Source of the DNA: Mesorhizobium sp. DCY119
GTDB lineage: Bacteria; Pseudomonadota; Alphaproteobacteria; Rhizobiales; Rhizobiaceae
Direction: 5' to 3'
DNA length: 64,000 bases
Assembly: GCF_003590645.1 (NCBI RefSeq)
Contig: NZ_CP031834.1
Span: 992,001-1,056,000, forward strand
A program made the translations under genes and the position numbers. The notes under the pieces were generated by a model. That model made no database searches. It was not told where the DNA came from and saw only the letters and a program-made list of their open reading frames with translations. Position 1 is the stretch's first letter, and each line of letters opens with the position of its first letter. This document shows positions 60,202-64,000 of this stretch, piece after piece.

Positions 60202-61223
60202 CAGTTATGTTCCCGCTTCTTGAGCGCGTCGGCGATTTTCTCGAGCGTGTTGCGCATCGCCTTTTGTTCCTGCGACTGCGCCTCGACCCAGTCGCGCATG
60301 ATCTGCTGCTCGGAACGCATGTTCTTGACCAGGCCGGAAATGCCGTCGGCGAGATTTGCCATGGCGGTGGCGACGCGCGGGCTGGAGCCGCCGGTTTCCT
60401 GCATGTTGCGCAGCTTCTCCGACAAAGCCCGGATTTCATCCGCCGAGCCGCTGCCGGTGGGCGCGACCACCTGGATGTCGGAGGAAAGGTCGGTGACGGA
60501 GGAGAGCCAGTTTTCCAGCTCGGTGTAGAAGCGCGTTTGAGCCCGGCCTGCCTGCAGATCGAGGAAGCCGAGCACCAGTGAGCCGGCAAGGCCGAAGAGC
60601 GAGGACGAGAACGCCGTGCCCATGCCGGCCAGGGGGGCGGAGAGACCGGCCTTCAGGGAGTCCAGCACGGCGGCGGTGTCCCCGGTGCCGGGGTCGAGCG
60701 ACTGGATCGTTTCGCCGATCGAGCCGATCGTCTGCAGCAGGCCCCAGAAGGTGCCGAGCAGGCCGAGGAACACAAGCAGGCCGATGAGATAGCGCGAGAT
60801 GTCGCGCGTCTCGTCGAGGCGGGTGGCGATGGAATCCAGCATGGTGCGCATCGAACTGGTCGAGAAAGCCATCGACGACGAGCGGCTGAGCAGCGCCTTC
60901 ATCGGCGCCAGCAGCACCGGTTCTGCCTCCTCGGAGCCGGCGCGGAAGGTGTTTACCCAGCGCACTTCGCGGAACAGCCGCGTCACCTGCAGGAAGGCGA
61001 GCAGGATGCCGATGAGAAGTACGCCGAGGATGAGGCCGTTGAGACCGGGATTGGTGGTGAAGGCCGACGAAATCTGCCGCGTCAGGATCGCCGCGATGAA
61101 GGCGACGATGGCCAGGAACACCACCATGGAGAGAAGGAAGACCTGCGGGCTCGACAGCTTGTAGGGATCGTAGCCTTCGGCATCGGAGGCTTCGCCTATC
61201 CCGAAAATTCTCATGAATGCCAT
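60201..61223 (-). CDS. MotA/TolQ/ExbB-type proton channel protein
   Basis: A 340-residue membrane protein. The channel domain has VFLLSMVVFLAIVAFIAAIL, GLNGLILGVLLIGILLAFLQV and LIGLLVFLGLLGTFWGLLQTIGSIGETIQSL, then LAGMGTAFSSSLFGLAGSLVLGFLDLQ. It forms a proton-driven stator with the OmpA-like partner. The C-terminal region is hydrophilic and probably cytoplasmic. Confidence 0.88.
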   Translation of the reverse strand: MAFMRIFGIGEASDAEGYDPYKLSSPQVFLLSMVVFLAIVAFIAAILTRQISSAFTTNPGLNGLILGVLLIGILLAFLQVTRLFREVRWVNTFRAGSEEAEPVLLAPMKALLSRSSSMAFSTSSMRTMLDSIATRLDETRDISRYLIGLLVFLGLLGTFWGLLQTIGSIGETIQSLDPGTGDTAAVLDSLKAGLSAPLAGMGTAFSSSLFGLAGSLVLGFLDLQAGRAQTRFYTELENWLSSVTDLSSDIQVVAPTGSGSADEIRALSEKLRNMQETGGSSPRVATAMANLADGISGLVKNMRSEQQIMRDWVEAQSQEQKAMRNTLEKIADALKKREHN

Positions 61224-61329
61224 TGCCGCTCCGATTCCGTGCCCGCAATCAACTTGCCCGCGACTCTAAACGGAAATGTGACGAAATTGAAAGACGCAAG
61301 GCGCAGCTTGTCGCAAGCGAAGCGCGATA

Positions 61330-62034
61330 TCAGAGCCGATTGACGACCAGAACATCCAATACGGCGGCGAAATGCAGCCCGGCGCCGGTCACCACGAAGC
61401 CGTGCCAGACGGCGTTCTGGAAACGCAGGCCCCGCCACGCGAAGAAGACCACGCCGCAGGAATAGACGATGCCGCCTGCCAGCAGCAGCATGAGCGTTGC
61501 GGGCGGCAGCGTATGCAGCAGGGGCTGAAGCACCACGACACCGCTCCAGCCGATGGCGAGATAGAAGCCGACGGCGATACGGTCGAAGCGGCCGGGGAAA
61601 AGCATCTTGAGGGCGATGCCGAGGGCTGCCGCCGACCAGACGAGAATGAGCATCCGGCGCGTCAGCGCGGTGTCGTTCAACTGGGCCAGGAACGGCGTGT
61701 AGGTCGCGGCGATGAGAAGATAGATGGCTGCGTGGTCGAAGCGCCGGAGGATCCATTTCGCCGGCGATATCGGCCACAGATTGTAGGCGAGCGAGATCGA
61801 CAGGACCGTGAGCAGCGACACGACGTAGAAGACCGCGGCGATATATTCGCCCGGACCGGCGTGGAAGGCAGAGATTGCGAGAAGTGCGGAGCCGGCAGCG
61901 ATGGCGAGCACGATACCGACCGCATGGACGATGCCGTCGGCGATCAGTTCGGCGCGCGAATAATGAAAGCGCCCGGGGAGAGGGAGGGCGCTTTCTGCAT
62001 TCCGATCAGTGTTCGGTTGCGCGGCTTTCGTCAT
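61330..62034 (-). CDS. Hemolysin III-family (YqfA-like) membrane protein
   Basis: A 234-residue seven-segment protein of the hemolysin III/PAQR family. HAVGIVLAIAAGSALLAISAF, the LRRFDHAAIYLLIAATYTPFLA segment and GGIVYSCGVVFFAWRGLRFQNAVWHGFVV with conserved His residues are typical. The bacterial role is unknown despite the name. It is 106 bp from the MotA-like gene. Confidence 0.88.
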   Translation of the reverse strand: MTKAAQPNTDRNAESALPLPGRFHYSRAELIADGIVHAVGIVLAIAAGSALLAISAFHAGPGEYIAAVFYVVSLLTVLSISLAYNLWPISPAKWILRRFDHAAIYLLIAATYTPFLAQLNDTALTRRMLILVWSAAALGIALKMLFPGRFDRIAVGFYLAIGWSGVVVLQPLLHTLPPATLMLLLAGGIVYSCGVVFFAWRGLRFQNAVWHGFVVTGAGLHFAAVLDVLVVNRL

Positions 62035-62133
62035 ACCCGACGATATGAACGACTGAGGCAGGCTTTTTCAAGACGCCAATTGGGAGAAGACGGGGCGACG
62101 GTTTGCGCCTTCCGGCGGAGACATGCCGACGTT

Positions 62134-62934
62134 TCAGCGCGCCGCTACCGGCTTCTTCAGCGTCTTGAGCAGGGCACGATGGATCGTTTCGTTGCCGGCG
62201 ACGATCGCGCCGGTGTCGAACATATCATTGCCGCCATTCTTGTCGGAGACGAAGCCACCGGCCTCGCGCACCATCAGGATGCCGGCTGCGACGTCCCAGG
62301 GCGACAGCGATTCTTCCCAGAAGCCGTCCATGCGGCCCGCGGCGACATAGGCGAGATCGAGCGCTGCCGAGCCAAGGCGGCGGATGCCGGAGACTTCGCC
62401 CATGACGTTGCGCAGTTCCACCAGGAAATTGCCGTGGTGACCGCGGCCGAGATGCGGCACGCCGGTGCCGATAACGCAGTCGGTGAGCTTGGTGCGACCG
62501 GCGACCCGCAGGCGGCGATCGTTCATGAAGGCGCCGCCACCGCGCTCGGCGGTGTAGAGCTCGTCCATTGCCGGGTTGTAGATGACGCCGGCGACGATCT
62601 GGCCCTGACGCTCCAGCGCGATCGAGATCGAGAAGATCGGGATGCCGTGCAGGAAGTTGGTGGTGCCGTCCAGCGGATCGACGATCCAGCGGTGCTGGTC
62701 GTCCTCGCCTGCCACCACGCCACGCTCTTCCATCAGGAAAGCGTAACCCGGCCGTCCCTTGGCCAGTTCGGCGTGGATGATCTCTTCGGCCTTGCGATCG
62801 GCCTGCGAGACATAGTCGCCGGGGCCTTTCATCGAGACCTGAAGGTTCTGGACCTCGCCGAAGTCGCGCGACAGCGAGCGGCCGGCCTTCATAGCGGCCT
62901 GGACCATGACATTGAGGATCGCCGAACGCGCCAT
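62134..62934 (-). CDS. suhB: Inositol-1-monophosphatase family protein
   Basis: A 266-residue Mg-dependent phosphatase. The metal-binding motif is WIVDPLDGTTNFLHG, and the second is SPWDVAAGILMVREAGG. In bacteria SuhB hydrolyses myo-inositol phosphate and related sugars, and in E. coli it also joins rRNA antitermination. It is 23 bp from efp and may be co-transcribed. Confidence 0.9.
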   Translation of the reverse strand: MARSAILNVMVQAAMKAGRSLSRDFGEVQNLQVSMKGPGDYVSQADRKAEEIIHAELAKGRPGYAFLMEERGVVAGEDDQHRWIVDPLDGTTNFLHGIPIFSISIALERQGQIVAGVIYNPAMDELYTAERGGGAFMNDRRLRVAGRTKLTDCVIGTGVPHLGRGHHGNFLVELRNVMGEVSGIRRLGSAALDLAYVAAGRMDGFWEESLSPWDVAAGILMVREAGGFVSDKNGGNDMFDTGAIVAGNETIHRALLKTLKKPVAAR

Positions 62935-62957
62935 CTGCAGGACTCCGAACGCTGCGC

Positions 62958-63524
62958 TTAGTCGGCGCGGCGGATATAGGTGATTTCGTTGGTGTCGACG
63001 ACGATGCGTTCGCCCGAGCCGATGAAGGGCGGAACCAGAACGCGCACGCCGTTTTCCAGCACTGCCGGCTTGTAGGACGATGCAGCCGTCTGGCCTTTCA
63101 CGACCGGGTCGGCTTCGGTGATCGTCAGCGTCACCTGGTCGGGCAGCGCGATGCCGATCGGGCGCTCTTCGTAGAGCTCGACGGTGACCATCATGCCGTC
63201 CTGGAGGAAGGCAGCGCGATCGCCGACGAAGTCCTTCAGGAGCTCGAGCTGCTCGTAGCTCTGGGTGTCCATGAACACCAGGGATTCACCCTGCTCGTAG
63301 AGGAACGAAAAGTCCTTCTGCTCGAGCCGCACCTTCTCGACGGTCTCAGCCGAGCGGAAGCGCTCGTTGAGCTTGGTGCCGTTGATGAGGTTCTTCAGCT
63401 CGACCTGGTTGTATGCGCCGCCCTTGCCGGGCTTGACGTGATTGGTCCTGACCGCCACCCAGAGGCCGCCATCGTGCTCGATGACGTTGCCGGGACGGAT
63501 TTCGTTGCCGTTGATCTTGGCCAT
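62958..63524 (-). CDS. efp: Elongation factor P
   Basis: A 188-residue EF-P that rescues ribosomes stalled at polyproline. The modification loop is [10 protein letters not shown], with Lys34 as the site that receives beta-lysine or a similar group. The three-domain layout is complete, ending in [25 protein letters not shown] 63524 is chosen ([19 protein letters not shown]). Confidence 0.94.
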   Translation of the reverse strand: MAKINGNEIRPGNVIEHDGGLWVAVRTNHVKPGKGGAYNQVELKNLINGTKLNERFRSAETVEKVRLEQKDFSFLYEQGESLVFMDTQSYEQLELLKDFVGDRAAFLQDGMMVTVELYEERPIGIALPDQVTLTITEADPVVKGQTAASSYKPAVLENGVRVLVPPFIGSGERIVVDTNEITYIRRAD

Positions 63525-63651
63525 TGTTGTAAAGTTCCGGAGAGGTTTATCCGTCTGATCGACGGTTTCGGCGCTTCCAAGACCACAATTTGCGTGGAGA
63601 GGCAAGAGAGAGGCCTGAAAACGCGGTGTTTACGGCCTGAAACCGCCTGTG

Positions 63652-64000
63652 TCAGCGCAAACGGTTGGCCCGCTGCAGCGCCGTTTTCATCTCCTCGTCG
63701 GTCAGGCCGTCGAGAAAATCGTCCATCGCCGCATCCTTCAGCCCGGCCCGGCGGGCGAGCATGTACCATGCGGCGGCGCTGATGGAATCGGGATCGGTGC
63801 CCAGGCCCTGCATGTAAAATTTGGCGAGGCGGTTCTGTGCGGCGACGTTGCCGTCGAGCGCGGCGATCCGCATCCAGTTGAAACCGGCCTTGCGGTCGCG
63901 GTCGCCGCCGCGCCCGTCCATAAGCCATGTGCCGAGGTCGAGCTGGGCGGTGTCGTAGCCCTGGATGGCGGCGCGCAGCAGCCAGCGCCGTGCTTCGACG
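63652..64000 (-). CDS. Sel1-like repeat protein (5' end outside window)
   Basis: The frame is open to base 64000, so the start lies beyond the window. About 116 residues are visible. Sel1-type repeats are seen as VEARRWLLRAAIQGYDTAQLDLGTWLMDGRGGDRDRKAGFNWMRIAALDGNVAAQNRLAKFYMQGLGTDPDSISAAAWYMLARRAG. These helical repeats form scaffolds, often in the periplasm. It is followed by efp, after a 127-bp gap. Confidence 0.85.
   Translation of the reverse strand, partial: VEARRWLLRAAIQGYDTAQLDLGTWLMDGRGGDRDRKAGFNWMRIAALDGNVAAQNRLAKFYMQGLGTDPDSISAAAWYMLARRAGLKDAAMDDFLDGLTDEEMKTALQRANRLR

Noticed and set aside
62035-62133. suhB-associated small RNA
   Set aside because: Such RNAs are reported near suhB in rhizobia, but the 99-bp gap shows no stable hairpin with T-run, and the gap on the other side is only 23 bp.

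Overview
The window is chromosomal DNA from a high-GC alphaproteobacterium of the order Hyphomicrobiales, most like Mesorhizobium or a related Phyllobacteriaceae genus. The evidence is a set of lineage-typical small families (DUF1013/TrcR, DUF2312/GapR, DUF1192, DUF1244, DUF1036, DUF465, DUF1127), a zinc-free L36 and L31, and several families of long palindromic repeats. The assignment is inferred from protein families. No rRNA or tRNA gene was seen.

Layout. 1-2206: end of a propionate-CoA ligase, an AHSA1-type protein and an SDR. 2276-4583: a long palindrome, then a small regulated cassette (55-aa protein, DJ-1/PfpI protein, MGMT-like protein, WYL regulator) with two matching operators. 4684-6714: an AT-rich two-gene island, an HD phosphohydrolase directly abutting a YwgA/Panacea-like protein. 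6834-15628: SDR/TetR pair, methyltransferase, lipoprotein, TrcR, a secreted phytase-like esterase, DUF1127 and a membrane diguanylate cyclase. 15872-21620: a periplasmic IorAB-type molybdenum hydroxylase, a DUF922 protease and many very small proteins. 21846-29530: quinone oxidoreductase, MFS transporter, ArsR regulator, two DUF465 proteins, purEK, rpmJ, a TPR protein and a hydrolase. 29592-36908: pyruvate kinase, DUF1036, N-formylglutamate amidohydrolase, DUF1244, GapR, an L,D-transpeptidase, MsrB and a VWA protein. 36917-43814: YeeE/YedE pair, GH25 lysozyme, GNAT, MoxR ATPase, 6S RNA with ygfA, a decayed brnT toxin with its antitoxin, a YmdB-like phosphodiesterase and TerC. 43822-53022: MBL hydrolase, YebC, a Rdx protein, ddl, a TetR/NmrA/DUF1772 cluster, rpmE, an ABC exporter and an ETHE1-like hydrolase. 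53219-64000: FAD dehydrogenase, an IS110-family element, M32 carboxypeptidase, a MotA/OmpA-like motor pair, hemolysin III, suhB, efp and a Sel1-repeat protein cut by the window end.

Most notable. (1) The IS110 element at about 55026-56174 lies inside one copy of a repeat that occurs intact three other times here. Its 185-bp left end can be read by eye as a bridge RNA: one loop matches both sides of the occupied target around a CT core, and a second loop matches both ends of the element. (2) The HD hydrolase/YwgA-like pair is a compact, compositionally foreign two-gene unit and the best candidate for a little-described defence or toxin-antitoxin system. (3) A DJ-1/MGMT-like/WYL cassette carries two near-identical 18-bp operators, which suggests an autoregulated stress module. 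(4) A 17-20-codon C-terminal remnant of a BrnT toxin still overlaps the start of an intact antitoxin gene.

Coordinates come from reading the sequence by eye. Start codons were chosen from ribosome binding sites, signal peptides and overlaps, and uncertain cases are flagged.
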